A stretch of DNA of 64,000 bases from Bacteroidota bacterium. GTDB taxonomy: Bacteria > Bacteroidota > Bacteroidia > Cytophagales > Cyclobacteriaceae. The notes under the pieces were generated by a model. That model saw only the letters and a list, made by a program, of their open reading frames with translations. It made no database searches and was not told the DNA's origin. This document shows, piece by piece, positions 54,775-63,000 of the stretch. The translations under genes were made by a program, and so were the position numbers. The first letter of the stretch is position 1. Each line of letters starts with the position of its first letter. The stretch covers positions 26,749-90,748 of the forward strand of contig JAFEAM010000043.1 in assembly GCA_018266395.1 (NCBI GenBank). The letters are read 5' to 3'.

Positions 54775-57126
54775 ATGGCACACCGCAACTTCCGATGGGC
54801 AATCGCCTTGCTATTGACCATCACAACTTACATACTTAATGCGCAGAATCTGCCCCAGTTGGGCAAGAGCTCCACTGCAGACGTGGTGGCAGCCATGACG
54901 CTGGAAGAAAAAGTGAACCTCGTGGTGGGAGGAGGCCTCAACATGCCTGGCATGCCAGGCGCAGCGGCCGAACCAACTGAGGCACAGAAACGTGTTCGCG
55001 GTGCTGCCGGTACTATCGTAGGCGTACCCAGGCTGGGTATTCCTTCCCTGGTCGTATGCGACGGCCCTTCCGGCGTGCATCCTTTCCCCAACCCGATGTC
55101 GCGCGCTTACTATGCAACAGCATGGCCAACCGGTACATTGCTGGCTTCCAGTTGGGATACCACGCTGGTCAGGAAAGTGGGTTCAGCTTTCGGACAGGAA
55201 GTCAAAGACTATGGCATCGATATCGTCCTTGGGCCAGGCATGAACATTCACCGCAATCCACTTGGCGGACGCAACTTCGAATACTATTCTGAAGATCCAC
55301 TCATTACCGGCCACATAGCAGCGGCCATGATCAAAGGCATACAGAGCAAAGGGGTTGGTGTTTCCGTCAAACACTTCTTCGCCAACAACCAGGAAACCAA
55401 CCGCAGCACAGTCAATGTGATTGCGAGTGAAAGAGCCCTGCGTGAAATCTACCTCAGAGGTTGGCAGATCATGGTAAAGGAGTCAAACCCATGGACCATC
55501 ATGAGTTCGTATAATCTTGTCAACGGTCCCATGACTTCTCAAAATCCCGAATTGCTTAACACCATCCTGCGCAAGGAATGGGGATTTAAGGGATTCGTCA
55601 TGAGTGACTGGTTCGGGGGAAGGGACGCCGTAGAAATTCAGAGAGCCGGCAACAATCTCATTATGCCCGGAATACCGCCGCAGAAGCAGGCTATCATCGA
55701 GGCCGTAAAGAACGGTAAGCTGGATGTCAAGATCCTCGACCAGAATGTGACGGACATACTCAACATCATTTTGCTCTCGCCCACGTACAAAGGCTATAAG
55801 TTTTCTGACAACCCCGACCTGAAGGGCAATGCTAGGATTGCAAGGGAGGCTGCTGCTGAGAGCATGGTCCTGCTGAAAAACGATGGAACACTTCCGGTGA
55901 GGCCCGGAACTTCCCTGGCTGTCTTCGGAAACAACGGTTATGAGTTGATCGCTGGTGGTACCGGCAGCGGTGACGTGACAAGGATGTACACCATTTCACT
56001 GGCCGATGGTCTGTATAGGGCAGGTTATGGCGTGAACCCGGAACTTGTGCTTACCTACATGCAATACATCGAGGAAGAGAACAGGAAACGTCCAAAGAAG
56101 ACCATGGTCGAGGAATTCATGAACCCCACACCTCCCATCAACGAATTGTTTGTCAGCAATGATGTGGTAGCCCGCGCCGCCAACACCTCGGAAGTTGCTG
56201 TCATCGCCATCGGACGAAATGCTGGGGAAGGAACTGACCGCAAGGTGGAAGGGAATTACACACTGACATCAGATGAAAAGGCGTTTGTCAAAACCGTAGC
56301 CGATGCATTCCATGCCAAAGGCAAGAAGGTGATTGCTGTACTCAATATTGCTGCACCCATTGAGGTAACAGGCTGGAGAGACCAGATGGATGCCATCTTA
56401 TTGGCATGGCAGCCCGGCATGGAAGGAGGCAACGCCATGGCAGATGTGATTAGCGGTAAAGTGAATCCGTCCGGCAAGCTGGCCACTACATTCCCATCCA
56501 GCTACAACGATGATCCAACTGCGAAGAATTTCCCAGGCATAGAATTCAAGGACCGCGAAGTTCCGGGAATGTTCGGCATCAAGCAACATGAAGCAGAAGT
56601 TGTTTATGCTGAAGGCGTGTATGTGGGATACCGGTATTACAATACATTCAAAGTCAAGCCTGCTTATGAATTCGGTTACGGGCTATCCTATACCCAGTTC
56701 ACTTATGGCAACCTAACTCTGAGCTCGCCGACGTTTACCGACAAACTTGGTGTGTCCGTTACGGTGACCAACGCCGGCAAGGTTGCCGGGAAAGAAGTAG
56801 TGCAGTTGTACGTGGGCTCTCCGACCGGGAAGTTGGATAAGCCAGCCTCTGAACTGAAGGGCTTTGCCAAGACCAGACTTCTGAATCCGGGGGAGTCGCA
56901 GACTATCGACTTCACGCTAACGGCAGGAGATCTTGCCTCTTATCAAACTAAAGTGAATTCCTGGGTGGCCGATGCGGGTACCTATACGGTCAGGGTTGGG
57001 ACCTCCGAGAACACTCTCCAATCTGCAACGTTTAAAATGGCTAAGGATATTGTAGTGGAGAAGACCAATAAGGTACTTGTTCCGAAAGTTGCCATCAATG
57101 AGTTGAAGCCGGTGGCGAAAAAGTAG
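54775..57126 (+). CDS. Secreted GH3 beta-glucosidase
   Basis: A 783-residue enzyme with a signal peptide (AIALLLTITTYILNAQ). The N-terminal TIM barrel carries VSVKHFFANNQE and FVMSDWFGG, with the nucleophile aspartate at about residue 278. The (alpha/beta)6 sandwich starts near 385 (NDGTLPVRPGTSLAVFG) and a C-terminal fibronectin-III-like domain begins near 665. The barrel/sandwich glutamate acid could be supplied in VAVIAIGRNAGEGTD near 485. Specificity may be beta-glucoside or beta-xyloside. ATG 54775 is used. It faces the Nudix regulator across 96 bases and follows a promoter overlapped by a dyad. Confidence 0.92.
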   Translation: MAHRNFRWAIALLLTITTYILNAQNLPQLGKSSTADVVAAMTLEEKVNLVVGGGLNMPGMPGAAAEPTEAQKRVRGAAGTIVGVPRLGIPSLVVCDGPSGVHPFPNPMSRAYYATAWPTGTLLASSWDTTLVRKVGSAFGQEVKDYGIDIVLGPGMNIHRNPLGGRNFEYYSEDPLITGHIAAAMIKGIQSKGVGVSVKHFFANNQETNRSTVNVIASERALREIYLRGWQIMVKESNPWTIMSSYNLVNGPMTSQNPELLNTILRKEWGFKGFVMSDWFGGRDAVEIQRAGNNLIMPGIPPQKQAIIEAVKNGKLDVKILDQNVTDILNIILLSPTYKGYKFSDNPDLKGNARIAREAAAESMVLLKNDGTLPVRPGTSLAVFGNNGYELIAGGTGSGDVTRMYTISLADGLYRAGYGVNPELVLTYMQYIEEENRKRPKKTMVEEFMNPTPPINELFVSNDVVARAANTSEVAVIAIGRNAGEGTDRKVEGNYTLTSDEKAFVKTVADAFHAKGKKVIAVLNIAAPIEVTGWRDQMDAILLAWQPGMEGGNAMADVISGKVNPSGKLATTFPSSYNDDPTAKNFPGIEFKDREVPGMFGIKQHEAEVVYAEGVYVGYRYYNTFKVKPAYEFGYGLSYTQFTYGNLTLSSPTFTDKLGVSVTVTNAGKVAGKEVVQLYVGSPTGKLDKPASELKGFAKTRLLNPGESQTIDFTLTAGDLASYQTKVNSWVADAGTYTVRVGTSENTLQSATFKMAKDIVVEKTNKVLVPKVAINELKPVAKK

Positions 57127-57185
57127 AAGGTGAGTGGTGAGAAGTGAGTTGTTGAAGGTTAAATGTTCAACGTTGTTGTCCATGT

Positions 57186-57612
57186 ATGGTCGTGCCTCCG
57201 TGGCAACTGTTCTTCAGCAAACGGATTACCGAGCTTTAGCCAAAAAAATATTGCCACAGATTTCACCGATGGTTTGCTTTGGAATGCTCTTGTATTCATC
57301 CGTGCCGTCCGTGGCAACCATTCATCGGCAAACGGATTGCCAGGTCTTTGCTAAAGAACCTTAGCCACGGAAACACGGAGCATTTACTCGGGAAAAATTC
57401 ATTTCACGCAAAGGCGCCAAGGCGCAAAATTCGCTTTCTAAAAACAAGCTCACCTCGCAAGCTCGTGAGTCCGCAAAGAGATGGAAAACACGCATTCCGT
57501 AAACCTTGGAGCCATGCGAGGGCTACTTATTTATTATTAAACGATTTGCGGCTTGGCGCCTTGGCGTGAACCTTCTTGATTGCTAAGAGATTTCGCTGAG
57601 TTTCTTTTGTAT
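57186..57612. repeat. Direct repeat block, copy 1 (about 427 bp)
   Basis: This segment aligns in the same orientation, at high identity with scattered changes, with about 60427-60851. It begins in CGTGCCTCCGTGGCAACTG and continues through CCACAGATTTCACCGATGG, TTAGCCACGGAAACACGG and the CGCAAAGGCGCC element to TTTCTTTTGTATTC. The two copies flank the HXXEE, DUF6512 and GH29 genes. Recombination between them could delete or circularise that 2.8-kb segment. Confidence 0.8.
57403..57570. mobile_element. MITE-like element, copy 1 (168 bp, 18-bp terminal inverted repeats)
   Basis: TTCACGCAAAGGCGCCAA at 57403-57420 is matched by TTGGCGCCTTGGCGTGAA at 57553-57570; the arms agree in 17 of 18 bases. 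The interior (GCTTTCTAAA, CTCGCAAGCTCG, CCTTGGAGCCATGCGAGG) has no transposase. A second copy at 60639-60807 has nearly the same interior. It looks like a non-autonomous repeat element; the transposase that could move it is not in the window. Confidence 0.55.
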
Positions 57613-57656
57613 TCGAACTTGCAACTCTGAAGCCCTTTGACCTTGATGCACGCAAC

Positions 57657-58304
57657 TTATTGTTGGTCTGCACTCGCCGCTCTTCTGTCCACAGGCAAAA
57701 GGTTTCTTGATTCAAAAACATAGGGTGTGTTTTTGTCGGCAAACCAGTCGATGAGCTTGAGTATGCCCACCACATTAAGAAGAATACCCAGGGGGATTCC
57801 AATGACATAATCACTTAGGGTGACTAGTCCTTCACTGTGAATGGTATTGAAAAACAGCCAGGCGCAGGGGACGAAAAGAAACCAGCTTGTAGCAAGCCCT
57901 GCATTATATAATGTTTTGCCTTTGATGTTGAAGACAATTGTATGTGCGATAACGTTTCCAACCGATACCAGAATCGTTGCGATCCCTAGCCACACAGCCT
58001 TTTCTCCCAAAAGTGCGGCCACTAAATAGGTGGACCAACCCATGAAGACGTTGACATAGACTGCGGTATTTGTATTCAAAGGATACCTGTCGGGCAGTTC
58101 GCTCTTATACATCACCCGGTTTACCATTCCCGGAAAGGTGCCGACGATCCTGTACTCTTCCATCTGATGCAGAAAAAGTGATATCAGGCTGCCCCAAACC
58201 ACATAATCATAGGTTGTGAGGTTTTCTGCCTGAAAAAGGAACGGGGCTATCCCTATTGCCAATACTCCTGCAACATCATACCAGTGTTTTCTGAGAAAAT
58301 TCAT
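57657..58304 (-). CDS. HXXEE-domain membrane protein
   Basis: A 215-residue integral membrane protein. The motif LFLHQMEEYRIVGTFPG holds HxxEE (HQMEE), which names the HXXEE family, and NVIAHTIVFN holds a second conserved histidine. About six membrane helices are predicted. Catalysis has been suggested for the family because of the invariant charged residues but is unproven. ATG 58304 (MNFLRKHWYD) is chosen over a longer frame to 58472. It lies beside the DUF6512 gene inside the repeat-flanked segment. Confidence 0.85.
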   Translation of the reverse strand: MNFLRKHWYDVAGVLAIGIAPFLFQAENLTTYDYVVWGSLISLFLHQMEEYRIVGTFPGMVNRVMYKSELPDRYPLNTNTAVYVNVFMGWSTYLVAALLGEKAVWLGIATILVSVGNVIAHTIVFNIKGKTLYNAGLATSWFLFVPCAWLFFNTIHSEGLVTLSDYVIGIPLGILLNVVGILKLIDWFADKNTPYVFESRNLLPVDRRAASADQQ

Positions 58305-58386
58305 TGAACGTATTTTGTAATTGAAGGATCCTTTTGAATTGGTCCAAAATAGACAAATGTTCCATTGATTTACGCCTGCTGTAAAA

Positions 58387-58935
58387 TCATTTGTTGCTTT
58401 CCGTTCCGAACTTGCCCGTATTCTTGTCCCTGAATATCTCCATGTGCGGAGGGCGATAGGTACAGATTGCAAAAAGCAGGCAGGTTATAATAAGTAGAAT
58501 TATCCCTAAGCGGTTCATCCGCGGGTGATGTTCTTTTTGAAACATCTTGTAGCAATAGACCTGACACAACAGTACTCCCATGACATAAGAACCAATGTCC
58601 AGTACAAGAACATTGCCTTCTGTGAACATGGTATAAAAGTAGTAGACAAAAAGAATGGTAAACGTGATGATCCACACGCCAATGGCTTTGGTGAAAAAGA
58701 AGTTACTCACCATTTTACCCACTGCAACATACTCGAACACTGAAAAGGTAATCACTGTCCATAAGCCAAGTTTGAAGTGTTCCCAAACACTTTCGTTCAC
58801 AGGAACAAAGGCGCCAATAAGGTAATTGTGATTTGCCCAATCAAACACATAATGATATAGGCCGCCCAGAGTTGAAATGACGAAAAATCCGGCTATACTC
58901 CATCTCCTGATCTTGTTCACCGCATTCATTTGCAT
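58387..58935 (-). CDS. DUF6512-like membrane protein
   Basis: A 182-residue protein with five predicted helices. The block GLYHYVFDWANHNYLIGAFVPVNESVWEHFKLGLW is the signature I recall for the DUF6512 family (a G-F-PVNES-WEH core). There is no known function. The C-terminus is soluble. It lies upstream of the HXXEE gene by 82 bases on the same strand and downstream of GH29, all inside the repeat-flanked segment. Confidence 0.75.
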   Translation of the reverse strand: MQMNAVNKIRRWSIAGFFVISTLGGLYHYVFDWANHNYLIGAFVPVNESVWEHFKLGLWTVITFSVFEYVAVGKMVSNFFFTKAIGVWIITFTILFVYYFYTMFTEGNVLVLDIGSYVMGVLLCQVYCYKMFQKEHHPRMNRLGIILLIITCLLFAICTYRPPHMEIFRDKNTGKFGTESNK

Positions 58936-58982
58936 ACGCTGATCATTTAAGCTAGCAGCCAGGAGCCAATCGCCAGGCCACT

Positions 58983-60317
58983 CTACTCAAATCCCCCTTC
59001 ACCTCTGTACAGTCTTATCCGCTTGTCCAGCTTCACCCTAAGCACCGTGACGTAAGGATCCTGGCCTTCAGAGGGAATATCGATGTAAACCAGGCCGGGA
59101 ACATGACTCCACGATATCTTGCCAACCACCTTGTGTGTCAGTTTTGCGGGGCTGCCCAGCATGGTAATGTCTTCAATATGATTGTCCAGTCCTTTGATAA
59201 CAACCTGACCCGAAGTCCGACCCGGAAGAAACAGATACAGAATAGTCGAATCTTTTGACAGGGTAGTGGGACCATAAAAGTGCCCAGGCGAGATGCCCGC
59301 AATGGTGCCGAATACCGCCTCTCCATTTCTGCGGTTCCACGCGCCAAGTTCTTTTAGTACATTTTTCTGTTCAGTCGGGATAGTGCCGTCAGACTTCGGT
59401 CCCATGTTAAGCAAGAGGTTGCCGCCATGAGATACGGCATCGACAAAGATGGTAATGACCTCATAAGGAGTCTTCCAATTTGTGTCTGAAGGTTGATATC
59501 CCCAGTTGTTGTTGGTGGTCATGCACAACTCCCACCATGAATAGGAGGGCTTTGAAACAGGAACGTTCTGCTCTGGCGTGACATAGTCGCCATATCCTTG
59601 CAACCGGCCATTGATGATGGCGGCGGGATTCCTTTCGAGGATCATGTGCCGGATCTTCTCTGCTTCCCATTGCTCGGCGCTGTGCTCCCAGTCGCCGTCG
59701 AACCAGAAGAGGTCCGGGTTGTACATGGAACTGATCTCTGCTATTTGACTCTGCATGAAAGTTCTGAACCGGTTCCACCGTGCATAGTCCGTATATAATT
59801 TGTATTTGACACTGTCCTTGATGAACTCCGGGTAGTCGGGATGAGTCCAGTCGATGAGCGAGAAATAAGTACCTGCTTTGAGGCCGCGTTTACGCAGCGC
59901 GGTCAGAAAAGGCCCGACTATGTCTTTGCGTGCCGGCGTGCTGTTGACCGAGCTAAGGGAGCCAACCTTAGTCGGATACATCGCCACGCCATCGTGATGC
60001 TTGGTCGTGATGACTGCATAGCGTGCGCCGGATTCTTTCACCAGATCAGCCCATGCCTCGGGGTCGTACTGCTTCATTTCAAAGCCCTTGAGTTGCTTCA
60101 TGTAATCCGAATGGGAAATCTTCCGGTTATAGAAGCTCCACGACTCATCCACACCATTGACCGAGTAGATGCCCGTGTGAATGAATATGCCAAGCTTTGC
60201 GTCGGCGAACCACTGCATTTTGCCTTTGATGGATTTGGGATCCACGTGGGATTGGGCCGAAAGTGAGAAATGAAGAAGAAGTAAAAAGACAATTGGAAGA
60301 TGAAGGCGGATTTTCAT
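58983..60317 (-). CDS. Secreted GH29 alpha-L-fucosidase
   Basis: A 444-residue exported retaining fucosidase (signal MKIRLHLPIVFLLLLHFSLSA). Family blocks are KLGIFIHTGIYSVNG, VITTKHHDGVAMYPT, SLIDWTHPDYPEF and the nucleophile aspartate at about 207 in DLFWFDGDWEH. LLLNMGPKSDGTIP follows. ATG 60317 is used; a frame to 60386 would read into the repeat array. Together with two GH95 genes it forms a fucosidase set, though without SusC/SusD or fucose catabolic genes beside it. It lies inside the segment flanked by direct repeats. Confidence 0.92.
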   Translation of the reverse strand: MKIRLHLPIVFLLLLHFSLSAQSHVDPKSIKGKMQWFADAKLGIFIHTGIYSVNGVDESWSFYNRKISHSDYMKQLKGFEMKQYDPEAWADLVKESGARYAVITTKHHDGVAMYPTKVGSLSSVNSTPARKDIVGPFLTALRKRGLKAGTYFSLIDWTHPDYPEFIKDSVKYKLYTDYARWNRFRTFMQSQIAEISSMYNPDLFWFDGDWEHSAEQWEAEKIRHMILERNPAAIINGRLQGYGDYVTPEQNVPVSKPSYSWWELCMTTNNNWGYQPSDTNWKTPYEVITIFVDAVSHGGNLLLNMGPKSDGTIPTEQKNVLKELGAWNRRNGEAVFGTIAGISPGHFYGPTTLSKDSTILYLFLPGRTSGQVVIKGLDNHIEDITMLGSPAKLTHKVVGKISWSHVPGLVYIDIPSEGQDPYVTVLRVKLDKRIRLYRGEGGFE

Positions 60318-60426
60318 AAAGCAGAGTGAATTCAATGCTGAATATAGATATCCAATACGAGCTTTTGCAATAGAAAACTTAGCCACGGAAACACGGAGCT
60401 TTGACCCAGCAGAATATTTGTATTAT

Positions 60427-60851
60427 TCCGTGCCTCCGTGGCAACTGTTCTTCAGTAAACAGTACTGGGCTTTAGCTATAAAATATTGCCACGGATTTCA
60501 CGGATCTTTTGCTTTGGAATGCTATTGTATTCATCCGTGTAATCCGTGGCAGCAATTCATCAGCAAACGGATTGCCGGGCTTTTGCAATAGAAAACTTAG
60601 CCACGGAAACACGGAGCTTGTGCTCGGGAAAAATTCATTTCACGCAAAGGCGCCAAGGCGCAAAATGCGCTTTCTAAAGACAAGTTTGCCTCGCAAGCTC
60701 GGGAGTTCGCAAAGAGATGGAAAAAACGCATTCCGTAAACCTTGGAGCCATGCGAGGGCTACTTATTCATTATTAAACGACTTGCGGCTTGGCGCCTTTG
60801 CGTGGAACCTACTTGATTGCTGAGAGATTTCGTTGGACTTCTTTTGTATTC
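60427..60851. repeat. Direct repeat block, copy 2 (partner of 57186-57612)
   Basis: Same orientation as copy 1, with the same order of the GTGCCTCCGTGGCAACTG, TTTGCTTTGGAATGCT, TTAGCCACGGAAACACGG and CGCAAAGGCGCCAAGGCG parts. The interval between copies holds three minus-strand genes. Confidence 0.8.
60639..60807. mobile_element. MITE-like element, copy 2 (169 bp)
   Basis: TTCACGCAAAGGCGCCAA (60639-60656) faces TTGGCGCCTTTGCGTGGAA (60789-60807). The interior matches copy 1 (CTCGCAAGCTCGGGAG, CCTTGGAGCCATGCGAGG). It sits inside the second unit of the repeat array, as copy 1 sits inside an equivalent unit at 57.4 kb. Both copies may therefore derive from one insertion that was later duplicated with its surroundings. 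Confidence 0.55.
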
Positions 60852-61361
60852 ATCCGTGCCATCCGTGGCAGCAATTCATCAGCAAACGGATGCCGAGCTT
60901 CTGCAAAGAAGACTTAGCCACGGAAACACGGAGCTTTGACCCGGAAGGCCATTTGCATTATTCCGTGCCTCCGTGGCAACTGTTTTCAGTAAACAGATTA
61001 CCGCGCTTACTCTAGAAAATATTGCCACGGATTTCACGGATCGTTTGCTTTGGAATGCCTTGTATTCATCCGTGCCATCCGTGGCAACTAATTCATCAGC
61101 AAGCGGATTGCCGGGGTTTTGCAAAGAATACTTAGCCACGGAAACACGGAGCTTTTGCTCAGCAGAATATTTGCATTATTCCGTGCCTCCGTGGCAACTG
61201 TTATTCAGCAAACGGATTACCGACCTTACGCTAATAAAATATTGCCACGGATTTCACGGATCGTTTGCTTTGAAAGGCTATTGTATTCACCCGGCTTTTA
61301 TTCCAGCGGTATGCTTACTCTTCCGACTCGACTCTATATTTATTGAAGAACCAAATCTCCT

Positions 61362-62333
61362 ATGAAACATATCCATCTTTTGGCAGTCATCGCCATACTG
61401 GCCGGCTGCAATCAACCGGCTGCGAACAATCAATCGGCCACACCCGCAGCACCAGAGCAGAAATGGACGTGGTCCACAGAAAGACTGGAGAAAGCTGTCG
61501 CCCAGGTAAGGGCAGGGAAGGACCTTACGCCCAAAACCTGGCCGAACGGGGCTAAAGTGGCGGTGCTGCTATCCTTTGATGTGGACAACGAGACGATAGC
61601 CTGGTGGGAGGGCGAGCCTACGATTTCAGAGCTGTCGCGTGGAGAATATGGTTCAAGAGTCGCACTCAAGCGTATTGTCAATCTTCTTGAAAAGGAGGGC
61701 GTACCGGCCTCCTTCTTCATACCTGCATTGAGCCTTCATCTCTCTCCCCAGATGGCAGATGAAATCAAACGGCTCCCACGGCATGAATTTGCCGTCCATG
61801 GATGGATACATGAAAGAAATACGCAAGTGCCTCCCGACAAGGAACGGGAGATGATTGTCAATGCGCACAAGAAGCTGAGCGACATGACCGGTGAAACCAT
61901 TGTAGGCTACCGCGCTCCCTCATGGAATTTCAGTCCAGTCACACCTCAAATCATTCAGGATATGAAATTCATCTACGAGAGTTCCATGATGTCAGACGAT
62001 CGTCCGTATGAGCTCGTGATCGGAGGGAAGCCAAGTGGTATTGTGGAGCTTCCTGTTGAATGGATTCTTGATGATGCCCCGCTGCTCGATCCACGTGGTG
62101 ATCGCTATACAGCACCGCGAGATTGGATGCAGGTGCAGAAAGATGAATTTGATGTGGCCTACGAAGAAGGGACCATGTTCTTGTTGACCATGCACCCGCA
62201 CTACATCGGTCACCGCTCAAGGATTGTTGTGCTCGAAGAACTCATTCAACATATGAAGTCCAAAGGAAAGGTCTGGTTCGCAACCCACAAGGAAGCGGCG
62301 GAGTATGTGAAGGAGCAGGCGGGCATGAAATAG
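61362..62333 (+). CDS. Lipoprotein polysaccharide deacetylase (NodB domain)
   Basis: A 323-residue lipoprotein (MKHIHLLAVIAILAGC, perfect lipobox, cysteine 16) with a short linker and a NodB-type deacetylase domain. The metal-binding and catalytic aspartates lie in VLLSFDVDNETIAWWEGEP. The histidines lie in EFAVHGWIHERN, and VGYRAPSWNFSP and LTMHPHYIGHRS carry later motifs. Such enzymes remove N- or O-acetyl groups from glycans, peptidoglycan or small amides (the WWEGEP variant resembles the imidase/amidohydrolase-like subgroup). It is attached to the outer or inner membrane. The gene comes directly after the repeat array. Confidence 0.88.
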   Translation: MKHIHLLAVIAILAGCNQPAANNQSATPAAPEQKWTWSTERLEKAVAQVRAGKDLTPKTWPNGAKVAVLLSFDVDNETIAWWEGEPTISELSRGEYGSRVALKRIVNLLEKEGVPASFFIPALSLHLSPQMADEIKRLPRHEFAVHGWIHERNTQVPPDKEREMIVNAHKKLSDMTGETIVGYRAPSWNFSPVTPQIIQDMKFIYESSMMSDDRPYELVIGGKPSGIVELPVEWILDDAPLLDPRGDRYTAPRDWMQVQKDEFDVAYEEGTMFLLTMHPHYIGHRSRIVVLEELIQHMKSKGKVWFATHKEAAEYVKEQAGMK

Positions 62334-62339
62334 GTTGAA

Positions 62340-62411
62340 TTTATTTCATATTTCAGGTTTCAGATTTCACAGGGTTCAGGTTCAAAGAGTTCAAGGTTCA
62401 AGGTTCAAAGT
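62340..62411. repeat. TTCAAGG/TTTCAG simple repeat
   Basis: TATTTCATATTTCAGG, then GGTTCAAAGAGTTCAAGG and GTTCAAGGTTCAAAG form a short tandem-like low-complexity stretch, a type common between Bacteroidota genes. It separates the deacetylase from the DoxX gene. Confidence 0.6.
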
Positions 62412-62462
62412 CGCGCAGCAGATATGGTTGTGCATTGCTAACTTGAGGGATATACCTGACCT

Positions 62463-62867
62463 ATGAACAAGTTCTTCCAGCATGAGCCCATTTTTATGGC
62501 TGAGGTGCTAGCCGTGTTGCGAATCATTACGGGGATCTTCCTCATCTATCATGGAAAGGAAATCTTTGAGCCGGGAACCATGAAGGGCTACCTGGAATGG
62601 GACATGTTCAAGGGACCAGGAGGAGAGGTCAAAGTGTATTTTGGCAAAGGATCTGAGTTTGTGGCCGGTATCCTGCTGTTGCTTGGGCTATTCACGCGAC
62701 TGGGCGCTGTCATTGTGATCGGGACCTTTGCCTTCATCACCTTCATTGTTGCTAACGGCAAATTCTGGTACGAAGATCAGCATCCGTTTATGTTCCTTAT
62801 GCTTGGGTTTTTGTTTCTCTTCGCCGGACCAGGGAGGTGGAGCGTTGATGGTGGCAGAAGAAATTGA
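62463..62867 (+). CDS. DoxX-family membrane protein
   Basis: A 134-residue protein with four membrane helices: EVLAVLRIITGIFLIYHG, EFVAGILLLLGLFTRL, VIVIGTFAFITFIVA and FMFLMLGFLFLFAGPG. This is the DoxX arrangement. The family includes subunits of thiosulfate:quinone oxidoreductase and proteins of oxidative stress and membrane redox, but most members have no assigned role. It carries no cysteine. The gene stands alone between the deacetylase and the HExxH membrane protein. Confidence 0.87.
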   Translation: MNKFFQHEPIFMAEVLAVLRIITGIFLIYHGKEIFEPGTMKGYLEWDMFKGPGGEVKVYFGKGSEFVAGILLLLGLFTRLGAVIVIGTFAFITFIVANGKFWYEDQHPFMFLMLGFLFLFAGPGRWSVDGGRRN

Positions 62868-62959
62868 ATGTAGAGTTATGAATGCTGAACAGATGAATTT
62901 TAAAGTGATTAAATAATCTGTGGTCAAGGATTCAGAGTTACATCCACCGAGACCCGGAA

Positions 62960-62980
62960 CCCCGACGATAAATGTCGGGG
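62960..62980. repeat. CCCCGAC-N7-GTCGGGG palindromic repeat
   Basis: A perfect 7+7 inverted repeat around GATAAAT, 21 bases before the ATG at 63001. Palindromes of this type recur between genes in many Bacteroidota. It supports the start at 63001 over the GTG at 62920, which would place the repeat inside the protein. Confidence 0.6.
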
Positions 62981-63000
62981 CAAGCCCGGAACCAGCTACC

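Larger units (their letters stand above)
57127..57656. other. 530-base repeat-filled gap after GH3
   Basis: No credible gene. Positions 57127-57185 hold a purine-rich simple repeat and unique sequence, and 57186-57612 hold the first repeat block (separate entry). Short frames with the SHGNTE and FHAKAPRRK sequences are translations of repeat DNA. Confidence 0.7.
60361..61295. repeat. Array of about 218-bp palindromic repeat units, four copies, last truncated
   Basis: Units start at about 60361, 60579, 60897 and 61116. The first and third spacings are 218 and 219 bases, and the second is longer because the MITE-like element sits inside. Each full unit holds two inverted repeats. Arm A is GCCACGGAAACACGGA against TCCGTGCCTCCGTGGC (61135-61150 and 61180-61195, 14 of 16 paired). 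Arm B is GCCACGGATTTCACGGAT against ATCCGTGCCATCCGTGGC (61024-61041 and 61068-61085, 16 of 18 paired). It is non-coding; function unknown. Confidence 0.85.
60318..61361. other. Long repeat-filled intergenic region
   Basis: About 1.04 kb without a credible gene. The part nearest GH29 (60318-60360) must hold its promoter and leader. The rest is occupied by the repeat array (60361-61295) and a short unique stretch before the deacetylase start. The frames here are repeat translations and are not called. Confidence 0.75.

Noticed and set aside
57279-57569. Short frame with SHGNTE and FHAKAPRRK sequences
   Set aside because: Translation of the repeat and MITE-like DNA; the paralogue at 60509-60823 comes from the second copy of the same repeat.
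60509-60823. Frame within the repeat array
   Set aside because: Same reason; no start context or homology to a real protein family is visible.
60361-61295. Possible CRISPR array
   Set aside because: The unit is about 218 bases with palindromes and no short spacers of fixed length; no cas gene is near.
60973-61365. 130-residue frame at the end of the array
   Set aside because: Reads across repeat units; it ends where the deacetylase leader begins.
62920-63000. GTG start for the HExxH protein at 62920
   Set aside because: It would contain the CCCCGAC palindrome, which is an intergenic repeat; ATG 63001 begins at the membrane segment.
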